Source: Treponemataceae bacterium (lineage in GTDB: Bacteria > Spirochaetota > Spirochaetia > Treponematales > Treponemataceae). From it: a stretch of DNA of 34,679 nt. A model generated the notes under the pieces. The model saw only the letters and a list, made by a program, of their open reading frames with translations, was not told the origin of the DNA and searched no databases. The stretch covers positions 1 to 34,679 of the forward strand of contig JAILBN010000091.1 in the NCBI GenBank assembly GCA_024680915.1. The letters run 5' to 3'. Within the stretch, counting starts at the first letter, position 1. Every line of letters begins with the position of its first letter. Position numbers and translations under genes: made by a program. Positions 15,770-25,221 of this stretch are shown in pieces.

Positions 15770-17191
15770 TTAGAAGCTGTATTTGGCGTTGATGTAGAAA
15801 GTGCTTAGATCCTTATAGGCTCCGTATTCTCCATCTTTATCTGGGCCTGGAAGAAAAATGTAGGCTCCTCCTCCCAGACTGATCTGGTCAGAAAGGCTGT
15901 ACTTGACGGAGGGGCTTATCATGCTGTCAAAGTCGTTGAAGCCCACGAGACCGCTCAGTGAAGCCTCCAGGGTTTCGTCCAGGAAGGTCTTTGAGATGCT
16001 GATTGTGGCTCCGTGGCTGTAGGTCTCGCTCCTGTCCAGCTTGGCCAGGTCTCCGAAAACTATATCACAGTAATACTGGGCTGTAAGGGTCCAGCCGGAG
16101 GGCATCCAGTCGATTCCGGCAAGGGCTGAAAGCTGATTTCTTTTTTCCGAGGTCTCTGTCTCTGCTGGGCTTGTTCCTGTCTGGGCTGCAAGGGCTGCTG
16201 CCTCCATCTTCTCCTGGATAATGCTTTCGGCCGACTTCTGAAAATGTCTCTGGGGGAAGAAGGCGGTCTCCAGGCGGAGAACAGTCTCTCCTAAAGGAAT
16301 TGAGGCATCAGCACCGATCATGGCCATGTGCTCGTAGCTTCCGCTGACTTTTATGGCAGAGGGATTCATTTCCAGGGTGTAATCTAGGAAAGGCATGTCA
16401 TCCCAGCCGTAGAAGGCATAAAAAGAGGCATCCAGGGACGAGAAGTATCCTGAGACGTTCAAGGCGTACTCACCATTCCATATGGCTTTTTCAGGAATTC
16501 CCAAGCTGCCTAATTTTATGGGGAGTGTAAGCTTGCTTCCTGCCACCGGAGAATTGATATCGACACTGGCCGGTATCAGGAACTTGCGCAGACTGTTTCC
16601 TTCGTCCAAGGGCAGGGCGGCCGGCGTGAAAATGGGAATCCACCAGAGGTCGGCAGTGAATGTGTCTCCGTTGTAGGAGAATCTTACACTGTCGATGGCA
16701 AGCTTTGAGTCATCAGCTGTCATGGCGGCAAAACTCGACATGTCGGAAGGGCACAGAACATTAGTTATGTCTACTCCGTCGGCCGCCCCCCAGGCTTTTT
16801 TCTGCCGTCCTATGCGGATACCCCAGGAGGAATCCGTGTAGTCAAGCCATAATTCCGAGATTGAAGCGATAAAGCCACCGGGGAGAGCAGATGAGCTTTC
16901 GGAACCTTCTGCAGCAGTACTTCCTGCCTGTTTTGTCCCGTCGTAACCGATAGTACCTTCCGCGTATGCAGAGCTCTTGTCGTACCAGGTGTCGATTTTT
17001 CCTGTGAAAGAGGTATTTCCCAGAATGAAATATCCTGCCGAGCTGTCTGACTCGGTCCAAGGAGCTGCAGCTCCCTGGCTTGTCTTGACGTCACCGGAGA
17101 ACATTACTTCTTGTGCTGCAAGAGGTAGCGCGCAGCTAAGGGTCAGGGCAGACAGAAGCGCCAGCATTCTGCCTTTTTTCTTTGTCATCAT
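15770..17191 (-). CDS. Predicted outer-membrane beta-barrel protein (DUF1302-like)
   Basis: This 473-aa protein has a cleavable signal peptide ending near PLAAQ (about residue 26). Its body is made of alternating polar/hydrophobic strands and ends in AKYSF; a final aromatic residue is typical of outer-membrane barrels. WIRI-type strands such as SWGIRIGRQKKAWGAADGVD resemble the DUF1302 group of barrels encoded beside RND exporters. Its start overlaps the LolA-like gene by 4 bp (ATGA, 17188-17191), and a second ATG follows directly. I infer it is the outer-membrane part of an envelope-spanning lipid or hydrophobic-compound transport system with the two upstream genes. Confidence 0.65.
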   Translation of the reverse strand: MMTKKKGRMLALLSALTLSCALPLAAQEVMFSGDVKTSQGAAAPWTESDSSAGYFILGNTSFTGKIDTWYDKSSAYAEGTIGYDGTKQAGSTAAEGSESSSALPGGFIASISELWLDYTDSSWGIRIGRQKKAWGAADGVDITNVLCPSDMSSFAAMTADDSKLAIDSVRFSYNGDTFTADLWWIPIFTPAALPLDEGNSLRKFLIPASVDINSPVAGSKLTLPIKLGSLGIPEKAIWNGEYALNVSGYFSSLDASFYAFYGWDDMPFLDYTLEMNPSAIKVSGSYEHMAMIGADASIPLGETVLRLETAFFPQRHFQKSAESIIQEKMEAAALAAQTGTSPAETETSEKRNQLSALAGIDWMPSGWTLTAQYYCDIVFGDLAKLDRSETYSHGATISISKTFLDETLEASLSGLVGFNDFDSMISPSVKYSLSDQISLGGGAYIFLPGPDKDGEYGAYKDLSTFYINAKYSF

Positions 17192-17985
17192 CTTATGCGT
17201 CCCTTTTCCAGTGCGGCTACGGTGAAGATTGAATCATCCAGGTCTTCCTCATCATAGACGATATTATTGGTCTCAATAAGTGACCAAGTACCGGACTGTA
17301 CGTTCTCCATCTTCATCTTCTGAGCGGTGGTGAAGCCCTTTATAGTGACGAAGTTGGTACAGGTAAGGACACGGTGCAGCTGGTCCTGCCTGTCGTAGAA
17401 CTCGCATTTCCTAAGACTGTAGTCACTCTTTGAGATATAGGAGATGTAGCGGGGATCCTTCTCTGTGTGGGCTTTGCTTATGCACTCCACCTTATAGCAG
17501 GCTGTTCCGTCCACGCTTTCTTCTCCCAGAAGCTTGTAGTCATATTTGGAAAGGCTTCTGTCTCCCATATCCTGGTAGGTGAAGTCTGTTCCCATGAAGC
17601 TTCCCTCGCTTTCTGAGCCGCTGGAAGCGATGCGGCGGGTCTTTTTCATGGCAGGCATGTAGAGCCAGTTGTCAGAGTCCTTTTTGTTACCGGCAGCATC
17701 CTCGGCGTATTCGAACATAAGGTAGCCTGTTCCTGAAACATCCTTGGGTGTGGTGAAAACGATAACCTGTTTTTCCACGTCGCCGTAATCCTTGCTCTTC
17801 ATAATCACTTCACGGATGCGGTCTGAGCCTTTCTTTGAGTGGATGGTAAGGGTGGCTGTGGAAGAGGAGTTTGTGGGGGAGGGAACCTCGTCTGCCTTTT
17901 TCATAATGTCGTAGCCTGTGAGTGACTCTGCGAATAGTGAGAGTGTCAAAAATAAAGCTGTGAATGTAAGAATCAATCTTTTCAT
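17188..17985 (-). CDS. LolA-like outer-membrane lipoprotein-sorting protein
   Basis: This 265-aa protein has a signal peptide (residues 1-19, ending LFAES) and the LolA-fold features of the COG2834/LolA-like group: TATLTIHSKKGSDRIREVIM, VIVFTTPKDVSGTGYLMFE and NWLYMPAMKKTRRI ('lYlP..kkvrri'). Members are periplasmic carriers with a hydrophobic cavity, usually encoded beside MMPL-type RND proteins. The start is supported by AAAGGAG about 10 nt upstream. The gene lies 182 bp after the RND gene, with a structured GC-rich spacer, and overlaps the barrel gene by 4 bp. It is not the housekeeping LolA; a dedicated lipid or lipoprotein shuttle is the likely role. Confidence 0.85.
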   Translation of the reverse strand: MKRLILTFTALFLTLSLFAESLTGYDIMKKADEVPSPTNSSSTATLTIHSKKGSDRIREVIMKSKDYGDVEKQVIVFTTPKDVSGTGYLMFEYAEDAAGNKKDSDNWLYMPAMKKTRRIASSGSESEGSFMGTDFTYQDMGDRSLSKYDYKLLGEESVDGTACYKVECISKAHTEKDPRYISYISKSDYSLRKCEFYDRQDQLHRVLTCTNFVTIKGFTTAQKMKMENVQSGTWSLIETNNIVYDEEDLDDSIFTVAALEKGRIR

Positions 17986-18019
17986 ATCTGTAAATCTCCT
18001 TTCTTTGTAAAAGTATCTT

Positions 18020-18160
18020 TTTCTGCGTTAGCGCTGGGAGCGGCGCCTGGGGGCCTTGAGCCCCGGCGGCCACCGCAAGTGAAGGCCCGACTTTAGGAGG
18101 GCCTTCACGAGGAGGCTGACCGTAGGGAACCGCGGACATAGCGACCGCCGCCTGCGGTGG
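18020..18160. repeat. Structured GC-rich intergenic element inside the RND operon
   Basis: The 182-bp gap between the RND and LolA-like genes is much richer in G+C than its flanks. It holds a perfect 10-bp stem (GTGAAGGCCC 18079-18088, GGGCCTTCAC 18099-18108) and several smaller GC hairpins. No gene of its own is evident. It looks like a dispersed intergenic repeat, possibly setting the ratio of RND to downstream mRNA. Confidence 0.5.
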
Positions 18161-18167
18161 TAACGCC

Positions 18168-20519
18168 CTATTTCTTCTTTCCGAAGGGCTTTGTGATATA
18201 AATCAGTACCGGTGTGACCGTATAGTCAGCTATGAGGGCACCGCCAAGACCTATCATCGAGAGCCAGCCCAGGCGTATAAGAACATTCATGGTGCTGAAA
18301 AGGAAGATGAAGAACATGGCGCAGAGAATTATGGTGGTCATTATCATGGTCTTTCCTATCTCCCTGTAGGAATTGAGGATAGCCTGCTTGTAGTCGCCGG
18401 TCATCTCCCAGTGATACTTGATGTGGTTGGTGAAGTGGATGGTGTCATCGACTGCTATACCAAGGATCATAGGCATTATCATGGCGGTGATCATATCCAG
18501 GTTCCAGCCCAGGTAGCCCATTACGCCGCCGATAAGGACCATAGGGGCTATGTTGGGGATCATTGCTATGAGTCCGGTCTTGAAAGAGGTGAAGGCGATG
18601 ATGAGCAGGATAAGGATTATGGCCAGGGAGGTTCCTATTGACTTCAGGGAACCGCGGACCAGCTTTCCGTTCATGTGGGCGTACTGGACCACCTCTCCTA
18701 CAACACCTGCGTTGGAGGCATCGGGGAAGAGCTCCTTTACCCACTGGGTGACCATGTCCATATTCTGGACTATCTGCTCGCCGTCGTAGCCGTTAAGCTC
18801 AATGTGGAGATATGCGGCCTTGAAGTCCTCGCTGATATAGTCGTAGAGGTCGTTTCCTCCTGAAATCTCGTAGAGGAACATTATTTGGCTTACCAGATCC
18901 TGGTCGTCCGGGATAATGTAGTAGGCCGGGTCGTCTTCGTTGAGGGTCCGGTACATTTCCTTTATGACCTTGGTTACGGAAGATACACGGGGCTTTCCGT
19001 TGGAGACTTTTGTCATGCTGAGGGTTCCGATACGCTCTGTAAGCTCGTCCATTTTCTTGAGCCTTTCCGGGCTTTTCATGGCATCCTCGTCAGGATACTC
19101 CACCAGGACCTCATAGCTGTACTGGCTGCCCAGCTGGCTTCTGGTTATCTCCATAAGGCGCCTTACGAAGTCGGTGCGCTCGCCCATCATCTCCGTATAG
19201 TTCATGTTGACCTTTATCATGAAAAGGCCGGGGATGCAGGCTGCTATGACTATGATGCTGACTATGATGGTTATCCACTTTTTATTGAGGATTGATTTTC
19301 CCATGGCCTCGACACGAAGGTCGGATTTTGTGGAGCCTGCGGTGTCAACGAAGGCTGGGTCAGGCTTTTTGTTCTTTCCGAAGCTGTAAAGACAGGGAAG
19401 GAGGACCATTATATAGACGAAGACGACGAAAACTGCCGCCGCTGTTATTCCTCCTACCCATCTCATAGGACGGATTCCACCAGCCAGGAAGGAGAGCATT
19501 CCGCCCATGGTGGTGATTACCGTGAAGAAGAGGGCCCAGCCAGAGTCTCTTATGGCCATTACGTTTGATTCCTTGCGCTCTCCTGTTTTGCGGAAGTGCA
19601 TCTTGTAGCTGTTTATGTAGTGGACGGAGTAACCTACAGCCAGGGCCATGGAAAGCAGGACGGTCACAAGGATCATGGTGTTGTTGCCCTTTATGTTCAT
19701 CCAGGCGGAGAAGCCCAGGGTCGTACCCAAAGCCCCCACCGTGGCAAGAGCTGGAACGATGACTCCCCGTAAGGAGCGGATGAAGATAATCAGGAAGAGA
19801 ATCATTACGCCGAAGCCTATGCCTATGCGGCTTACGCACTGCTGCATGGTTGCGGCCTCTTCCTCATACTCTGTGTAGGACATTCCTGTGGGGCGGATCT
19901 CCCACTTGTCGGACTGGTATTTTGGGTCGTTGAAAATCTTCATGGCCGGGGGAGCTATTTTCTCCATGGCTTCCGTAAGCTGCTCAGAATACTGCTCCAG
20001 GTTTATGATCAGCCAGGTCTCGGTGCAGTCCTCGCTGACTAGGTTGTTTACCAGGGATTCCCGGCTTAATATGAAGGCTTTCTTTTCTGCCAGCTCAGCA
20101 GGATCCGTGGGGACTCCGTCCTCGAAGGGACTTTTTACCTCGAAGCCATACTCCGTTCCTATAGGAATGGAAAGCTCCATAAGGGAAGTGACGCTTGAAG
20201 CGTAGGGGACATTGTTAAGAAGCTCATCCCCCAGCTGGTCGATCATATCAAGAACTTCGGGATCGAATACATCCTTGGCTTTTATGTGGGCCAGAAGGCT
20301 GTCTGTTGAGCCGAAAATCTCCTCAAAGTGGTCCTGGTTCTTTTTTGTGGTTTCCCAATTGTCGAACCAGTCTTCTTCTCCGTTGTCCAGTTTAAGTCTC
20401 GGAAGTCCCAGGCATCCGATTACCGTTATGACTAACAGAGCGATTATGAAGGCCCAGCGGTTCTTTACCTCGAACCTTCCGAACTTTTCAAACCAATCAT
20501 TAATTTTTTTGACTTGCAT
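18168..20519 (-). CDS. RND superfamily exporter (MMPL/COG1033 type)
   Basis: This 783-aa protein has the duplicated RND layout: one membrane segment, a periplasmic domain and five or six membrane segments, then the same again. Each half has a sterol-sensing-like motif: ALAVGYSVHYINSY in the first half and GIAVDDTIHFTNH in the second, the latter diagnostic of the COG1033 group. It is shorter than drug-efflux RND pumps (about 1,000 residues) and has no adaptor gene nearby, as expected for exporters of lipids or other hydrophobic molecules. The ATG follows AGGAGG (20530-20535). It is the first gene of an operon with the LolA-like and barrel genes, divergent from a TetR gene. Confidence 0.9.
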   Translation of the reverse strand: MQVKKINDWFEKFGRFEVKNRWAFIIALLVITVIGCLGLPRLKLDNGEEDWFDNWETTKKNQDHFEEIFGSTDSLLAHIKAKDVFDPEVLDMIDQLGDELLNNVPYASSVTSLMELSIPIGTEYGFEVKSPFEDGVPTDPAELAEKKAFILSRESLVNNLVSEDCTETWLIINLEQYSEQLTEAMEKIAPPAMKIFNDPKYQSDKWEIRPTGMSYTEYEEEAATMQQCVSRIGIGFGVMILFLIIFIRSLRGVIVPALATVGALGTTLGFSAWMNIKGNNTMILVTVLLSMALAVGYSVHYINSYKMHFRKTGERKESNVMAIRDSGWALFFTVITTMGGMLSFLAGGIRPMRWVGGITAAAVFVVFVYIMVLLPCLYSFGKNKKPDPAFVDTAGSTKSDLRVEAMGKSILNKKWITIIVSIIVIAACIPGLFMIKVNMNYTEMMGERTDFVRRLMEITRSQLGSQYSYEVLVEYPDEDAMKSPERLKKMDELTERIGTLSMTKVSNGKPRVSSVTKVIKEMYRTLNEDDPAYYIIPDDQDLVSQIMFLYEISGGNDLYDYISEDFKAAYLHIELNGYDGEQIVQNMDMVTQWVKELFPDASNAGVVGEVVQYAHMNGKLVRGSLKSIGTSLAIILILLIIAFTSFKTGLIAMIPNIAPMVLIGGVMGYLGWNLDMITAMIMPMILGIAVDDTIHFTNHIKYHWEMTGDYKQAILNSYREIGKTMIMTTIILCAMFFIFLFSTMNVLIRLGWLSMIGLGGALIADYTVTPVLIYITKPFGKKK

Positions 20520-20589
20520 GAATGTAAGTCCTCCTATATAGAGTGAAGCCGTGGTATAAGGCGGCTCTGTAAGCTGAGGCTAATTTCAC

Positions 20590-20664
20590 GATAACATCGT
20601 TATCTTAGCGATAACATTGTTATCGTGCCAATAGAAATTTGCAAAAAGTGATAACAATGTTACC
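20590..20664. promoter_or_regulatory. Three copies of a 15-bp TetR-type palindrome
   Basis: GATAACATCGTTATC (20590-20604), GATAACATTGTTATC (20610-20624) and GATAACAATGTTACC (20650-20664) share the pattern GATAAC-N3-GTTATC; the third has one mismatch. They start 20 and 40 bp apart, so all face the same side of the helix. The first overlaps the -10 and the second fills the spacer of the RND promoter. The third is 9 bp before the tetR -35 box. This is almost certainly the operator of the adjacent TetR protein. Confidence 0.85.
20602..20631 (-). promoter_or_regulatory. Promoter of the RND operon
   Basis: On the minus strand TTGGCA (20626-20631), an 18-bp spacer and TAAGAT (20602-20607) give a start near 20595 and a leader of about 75 nt. 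The spacer is occupied by the second palindrome. Confidence 0.55.
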
Positions 20665-20673
20665 GAAAAAACG

Positions 20674-20703
20674 TTGACACGATTTATTTTTTCAAATTAG
20701 AAT
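20674..20703 (+). promoter_or_regulatory. Promoter of the tetR-family gene
   Basis: A consensus TTGACA (20674-20679), an 18-bp spacer and TAGAAT (20698-20703). Transcription would begin near 20710, next to the Shine-Dalgarno sequence GAAGG before the ATG at 20721. Confidence 0.65.
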
Positions 20704-20720
20704 GGGGCAGAAGGGAAAAA

Positions 20721-21347
20721 ATGTCAGAATCATCACAGGAAACAAAAAAAAAGATTCTTGAAAGTGCGAAAAAAGAATTCCTTGAAAAGGGCTTCATGAA
20801 TGCTTCTCTGCGTACAATTGCGGCTAATGCGAGTCTTACTACGGGGGCTATGTACAGGCATTTCAAGGATAAGGATGCTCTTTTCTGCGCCCTGGTGGAT
20901 AAGGCCATAGAGGTGACCACAAGGACTGTTATGCTGGCTGATGTGCTTACCCATATGCAGGACGTCAATCCCTTGGGAAAGGAGCACGAGGAAAAGGAGA
21001 ACGAGACCTTATTCCGTTTCCTGGATTATATCTATTCGGATTTCGATGCCTTCATCCTTCTTATTTCCAAATCCGCGGGAAGCACCCATGAGAATTTCGT
21101 GGAGGAGATGAGCGACCTCTATACTAAAAACTGTGCTGCCACTTTGGACTGGATGTATGAGCAGGGATTCGCAAGGAAAAAGCTGGACCAGCTTACTGTC
21201 CATGTTATAGCCTCCAGCCTGATAAATGCCTTCACGGAGTTCATAACCCACAGGGTCTCGAAGGAGGAGGCCATAAAGTTTATCTCCAATATAAGGGATT
21301 TCTTCCATTTCGGTACCATGGCGGTTATGGATGTAAAGTCTGTCTGA
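20721..21347 (+). CDS. TetR/AcrR family transcriptional regulator
   Basis: This 208-aa protein has the TetR DNA-binding domain at residues 8-55: ILESAKKEFLEKGFMNASLR, then TIAANASLTTGAMYRHFKDK, the standard helix-turn-helix with the 'g.lY.hF.dK' recognition helix. The C-terminal ligand domain (about 60-205) is family-specific and has no informative match by eye. It is divergent from the RND exporter operon with 201 bp between the starts, and three palindromes lie between them. By analogy with AcrR/TetR systems it should repress the exporter and itself until the exported or signalling molecule binds. Confidence 0.93.
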   Translation: MSESSQETKKKILESAKKEFLEKGFMNASLRTIAANASLTTGAMYRHFKDKDALFCALVDKAIEVTTRTVMLADVLTHMQDVNPLGKEHEEKENETLFRFLDYIYSDFDAFILLISKSAGSTHENFVEEMSDLYTKNCAATLDWMYEQGFARKKLDQLTVHVIASSLINAFTEFITHRVSKEEAIKFISNIRDFFHFGTMAVMDVKSV

Positions 21348-21602
21348 ACAAAAAATGTCACGTCTGTCAAAAATCTCTCCTTTATTTGAAGCAACCTATT
21401 TTTAGTAAGTTTTTACTCATTTTTGTAAAACCATTCTGTATTTTGACTGAAACCTGTTTTATCATTGTCATGATGTATCGGTAAGGATTGTATCATTTTG
21501 TGTTCGTAGAAGGGTTCTGGGCTCGCTTGCCAAGAGCGGCTTGGGCGTTTAAGAAGCATTAGGTATAAAACCGTTTTTCAGATTAAAACAGGGGGGCGTC
21601 AG
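21348..21602. other. 255-bp gap before the chemoreceptor gene, no gene seen
   Basis: The region is AT-rich. Near its right end GCCAAG and CTTGGGC (about 21529-21547) form a weak hairpin, and a G-rich Shine-Dalgarno sequence lies before 21603. I could not find a convincing sigma70 or sigma28 promoter for the chemoreceptor, nor a T-tailed terminator for the tetR gene. Confidence 0.5.
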
Positions 21603-23534
21603 ATGAAACTGTTCGATAAAGGAATGTCGGTCAAGCGCATAAGATTGGGAAGCATCAAGCTTAAGCTTGTTGTCATTGTTACCCTTATAGCTTTGTGTTC
21701 CTGTATTATAACGGGAAATATATTTCTTTCCGTATCTTCCCGCTTTCTTGAGAATGTAGTTAAGGGCAGGCTTACTGAGAGCACTGTGAAGAATGCGGAG
21801 ATAATAAAAGAGAAGATTTCTTCCCAGCAGCGGATTCTGGAGTCCGTGTCTCATAGCGAGGTATTGCTTGATAAAAACGTTTCCATCGAAGAGAAGGTTG
21901 AGGCCTTGAAAGTGACCGCGGTGGCTGATGCACCCTATGGAATCCTCCGTTACGGAATTGCGGATATGACGGGAAAGACTATTATGACCAATGGAAAATC
22001 TTCTGATATTTCTGACCGTGACTATTTCAAGGCGTCCCTTGGTGGAGAGAAATATATTACGGAACCGATGTACGCAAAGTCTGACGGGGCCTGTGTCATA
22101 ATGTATTCCCAGCCTGCCTGCTATGAGGACGGCTCTATGTATGGTGTTCTTTTTGCTGTCTGCGATGGTCGCTTCATCAGTAATATGCTTTCGAGCATGA
22201 TTTCTGAGGATGTGGTCAATTTGTGGCTGACGGATTCCACGGGACGTACCATTGCGGATTTGGATTTCTCTTTGGTGGAAGCTGGGGAGAATTGCTATGT
22301 GGAGACAAAGGAGTCAGGCGGGGATCCTGCCTTCATAGCTATTTTTGAGAAAGCCTTCGCCGGCGAGACAGGATGCTCTTCTTACCTCTATTCTGACGGA
22401 CTGCGCTATATCAATTCCTATACACCTCTTGCTGGTTATGATTGGTATCTTTTTTCCGAGGTTCTGGAGGCTAAAGCTCTTTCTTTCAAGGGAACTCTTA
22501 AATATTACGTATTTGCCGTCACTCTGGACGTGATTATCGGTGCTTTCATCATAACTTTGATTTACGTCAGTCATCTTGTGAAGCCTATTAAGTCTATCCG
22601 TGACTATCTTGCCAAGATAACCTCAGGCGACCTGATAGATACAGAGAAAGACAAGGTGATGATGGACAAGGCCTGCCGGCGTAAGGACGAGATAGGCGAC
22701 ATAGGACGGACTTCGCGTACTCTTTCCAGCCAGCTGATAGAGGTTATATCGAAGGTCAGTGCCAGTGCCAATGAGCTGGCATCCAAGGCGGGTATTATAA
22801 GCTCCACCAGTATGGATCTCTCAAGCCGTACCTCGGAGCAGGCAGCATCTACGCAGAGCATAGCCCAGTCCGTGGCCGACATGTCCGATGCAATCTCGGA
22901 GACCAGCCACAACACTGAGGAGACCAGCCGTATAGCGCGGCAGGCGGTTGCGGATACCCGTAACGGCGGCGAGACGATTACCCAGGCTGTCGCTTCTATA
23001 AAGGATATAGCAAAGAAGATAACTGTCATAGAAAAAATCGCTTCGAATACGAACCTCCTTGCTTTGAATGCGGCTATAGAGGCTGCCCGCGTGGGTGAGG
23101 CAGGAAAAGGCTTCGCTGTGGTTGCCGGTGAGGTCCGCCGTCTGGCGGAGAACAGCCGGGCTTCTGCCGCCGACATAAGCGCTCTTTCTGCCACTACAGT
23201 GAAAATGACGGATTCTGCCGTGGCTGTCCTTGATACCATAATAAGCGAGGTGGACAAGACCGAGAAGCTTATGCAGGAGATTGAGGAATCAAACCGCAGC
23301 CAGGAGTCGGGAACTCAGGCTATACGCCATACGATAGACGAGCTTACCACCGTCGTTCAGCAGAATGCTTCCTTCTCCGAGCAGCTTGCGGCAATGGCGG
23401 AAGAGCTTTCCGCACATTCCCACGGACTGCTGGATGTCATAGGCTTCTTTAAAATCGACGGAAAAGAACCTTCTTCGCATGTTTCAGAAACCACTTCCAT
23501 AAAGGAATTGCCAGACCGAAGCACAGAAGTGTAA
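21603..23534 (+). CDS. Methyl-accepting chemotaxis protein
   Basis: This 643-aa receptor has a membrane segment at about residues 20-40, a periplasmic Cache-type sensor (about 45-290, with [19 protein letters not shown] and [12 protein letters not shown]), a second membrane segment near 300-325, a HAMP domain and a long signalling coiled coil. The hairpin tip that contacts CheA/CheW is intact: [20 protein letters not shown], then [19 protein letters not shown]. The sensor type suggests small ligands such as organic or amino acids, but the ligand is unknown. A G-rich Shine-Dalgarno (GGGGGG) precedes the ATG. Its last 86 bp overlap the convergent ABC permease gene; the overlap covers the C-terminal tail after FFKIDG. 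Confidence 0.93.
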   Translation: MKLFDKGMSVKRIRLGSIKLKLVVIVTLIALCSCIITGNIFLSVSSRFLENVVKGRLTESTVKNAEIIKEKISSQQRILESVSHSEVLLDKNVSIEEKVEALKVTAVADAPYGILRYGIADMTGKTIMTNGKSSDISDRDYFKASLGGEKYITEPMYAKSDGACVIMYSQPACYEDGSMYGVLFAVCDGRFISNMLSSMISEDVVNLWLTDSTGRTIADLDFSLVEAGENCYVETKESGGDPAFIAIFEKAFAGETGCSSYLYSDGLRYINSYTPLAGYDWYLFSEVLEAKALSFKGTLKYYVFAVTLDVIIGAFIITLIYVSHLVKPIKSIRDYLAKITSGDLIDTEKDKVMMDKACRRKDEIGDIGRTSRTLSSQLIEVISKVSASANELASKAGIISSTSMDLSSRTSEQAASTQSIAQSVADMSDAISETSHNTEETSRIARQAVADTRNGGETITQAVASIKDIAKKITVIEKIASNTNLLALNAAIEAARVGEAGKGFAVVAGEVRRLAENSRASAADISALSATTVKMTDSAVAVLDTIISEVDKTEKLMQEIEESNRSQESGTQAIRHTIDELTTVVQQNASFSEQLAAMAEELSAHSHGLLDVIGFFKIDGKEPSSHVSETTSIKELPDRSTEV

Positions 23535-25215
23535 GGATAGCCAAGCTTTCTGTTCTCATGGGCAAGAGGAAGACTCCTGCTGCTATGAGAAGGGAAAGTA
23601 TTCCCATAGTCATAAGCATGGATGTCATGGTGTTCATGTTTCTTTTCATGGCAGCGGCAGGGGTGTCCCAGTCGAGCTTGGGGTTCGCCGCGTCTATAAG
23701 CATTGCGAATATTTGCAGGATGAAGTTGAGAACCAGAGAAAGCCCCACTATGGAGAAATACATAAGAAGTGCTTCTTTGAGTGTAAGCTTCACATGAAAG
23801 ACAGCAAGGGCAATGGCTGTTACCGTCGTGGAAAGCACTGTGGTGAAGGCAGAATATAACATGGCATGGAGCATTTTTGCCGTGAGAATTTTGTTCCATG
23901 AGACGGGAAGGGCCATCAGGTTGGAGAGCCCCTTTCCTTCCCGTGATATGGCGGATGCCGCCACGAAGGTGTTGCAGCCGGTGAATACGGCACAAAGAAT
24001 GGCTATTCCTGCCGTTATATACAAGAAGGTATTTCTTGCGGCTGCACCCTGGGCTATATAGTCAAGGATCATCTGCCTTGAGATGTCGAAGGTGGAGGTC
24101 AGCTGCTCGGAGCTGTTGCTTTTGAAGCTTATGTATATGGCTATCCCTATTATGAGAGGCATTATAAGTATTAATAGCGGCCCGTTGGTAAGCCAGGTGG
24201 GTTCCCGGACAAGGCTTCTGAAATCTCTTACGAAGAGGGTTTTCAGTACCGGTGTGGATTTTATGTCACCTTTTATGAAGGAGTCTATTTTGTCTTTTGA
24301 AAGCCTCTTCGCAGAGCTTTCGTTAAAGCCTGTGACGGTCTTCCTGTATAGGGGTGAGAATAAAGGCAGCAGCAAAAATGAGACGATAACCCCGGAGACA
24401 GCAAGGAGAAGGATGTTCAACAAGGCTTTTCCCGGTGCGGATTGTATAGAAGAGAAGCCTTCTCCGAACCATTTGACAGGAAGAAGTATTTGTCCTGAGC
24501 TGGAGATCTTCTCTGTGATTGTATGGAGCGTTTCTTCCGGAAGATGCTGGGTAGCCGCTGATATCATCAGGCTCTGGTAGGAGAAATTCAGATAAAGCAG
24601 CGCTACAAGAAGGCAGACAGTGCTTATTCCTATAAGTATGGCCTTGTTCTTGAGAAAGCTGAATATGTTGAGGATCAATACCACGAGGATATAGCATACA
24701 GCTAAGACTACAAGGGGGAGTGAGACAGAAGTTATAAGGATAGAAATATAGAGTAAGGGATTGGTAAGCAGTCCTTCATTTTTTCCATATATCACAGCTC
24801 CTATCATTACCAGAAGGAAGGTTATGGGCAGCTCGCAGACGTAGGAGGCTATGTATTTGGAGAGGAAAAGCTGCTTATCCTTCAAGGGAAGGGATAGCAG
24901 TATCTCTTCCTTTTGTGCTGAGGTATATGTGCCCAGCGTCGTAAGAAAGCCGAAGATAAAGGTTATTAGCATTACCGCGAAGCCCTGGAGAAGTGGGTAC
25001 ATGCCTGACATTCCGGCGGATGCCAGTGAGCTGTAGTAGAGTTCTGCTATGGCTATGTACATGGAGCCGAAAACGCCTGCGCAGTATAGGAGGATGATGA
25101 TAATTCCTATGCTTTTTATGGCTTTTTTGCCGCCTTGAGTGAAGCCGTCCTTCAGGGTACCCAGGGACAGCATCTGTGTCAGGTATAGTGTGGCTAATTT
25201 TATTGTCAGATTCAT
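23449..25215 (-). CDS. ABC transporter permease, ABC-2-like exporter
   Basis: This 588-aa protein has about twelve hydrophobic segments in two similar halves separated by a cytoplasmic stretch near residues 295-330 ([20 protein letters not shown]). This is the layout of large ABC-2-type exporter permeases in Firmicutes and spirochaetes. It follows the ATPase gene by 6 bp and is clearly its partner. The substrate is unknown; such pairs are often linked to antimicrobial resistance or peptide export, but no substrate or regulator gene lies here. Its 3' end overlaps the chemoreceptor gene by 86 bp tail to tail. Confidence 0.82.
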   Translation of the reverse strand: MNLTIKLATLYLTQMLSLGTLKDGFTQGGKKAIKSIGIIIILLYCAGVFGSMYIAIAELYYSSLASAGMSGMYPLLQGFAVMLITFIFGFLTTLGTYTSAQKEEILLSLPLKDKQLFLSKYIASYVCELPITFLLVMIGAVIYGKNEGLLTNPLLYISILITSVSLPLVVLAVCYILVVLILNIFSFLKNKAILIGISTVCLLVALLYLNFSYQSLMISAATQHLPEETLHTITEKISSSGQILLPVKWFGEGFSSIQSAPGKALLNILLLAVSGVIVSFLLLPLFSPLYRKTVTGFNESSAKRLSKDKIDSFIKGDIKSTPVLKTLFVRDFRSLVREPTWLTNGPLLILIMPLIIGIAIYISFKSNSSEQLTSTFDISRQMILDYIAQGAAARNTFLYITAGIAILCAVFTGCNTFVAASAISREGKGLSNLMALPVSWNKILTAKMLHAMLYSAFTTVLSTTVTAIALAVFHVKLTLKEALLMYFSIVGLSLVLNFILQIFAMLIDAANPKLDWDTPAAAMKRNMNTMTSMLMTMGILSLLIAAGVFLLPMRTESLAILTLLCFGLAIPLWKWFLKHAKKVLFRRF

Positions 25216-25221
25216 CAGTCT

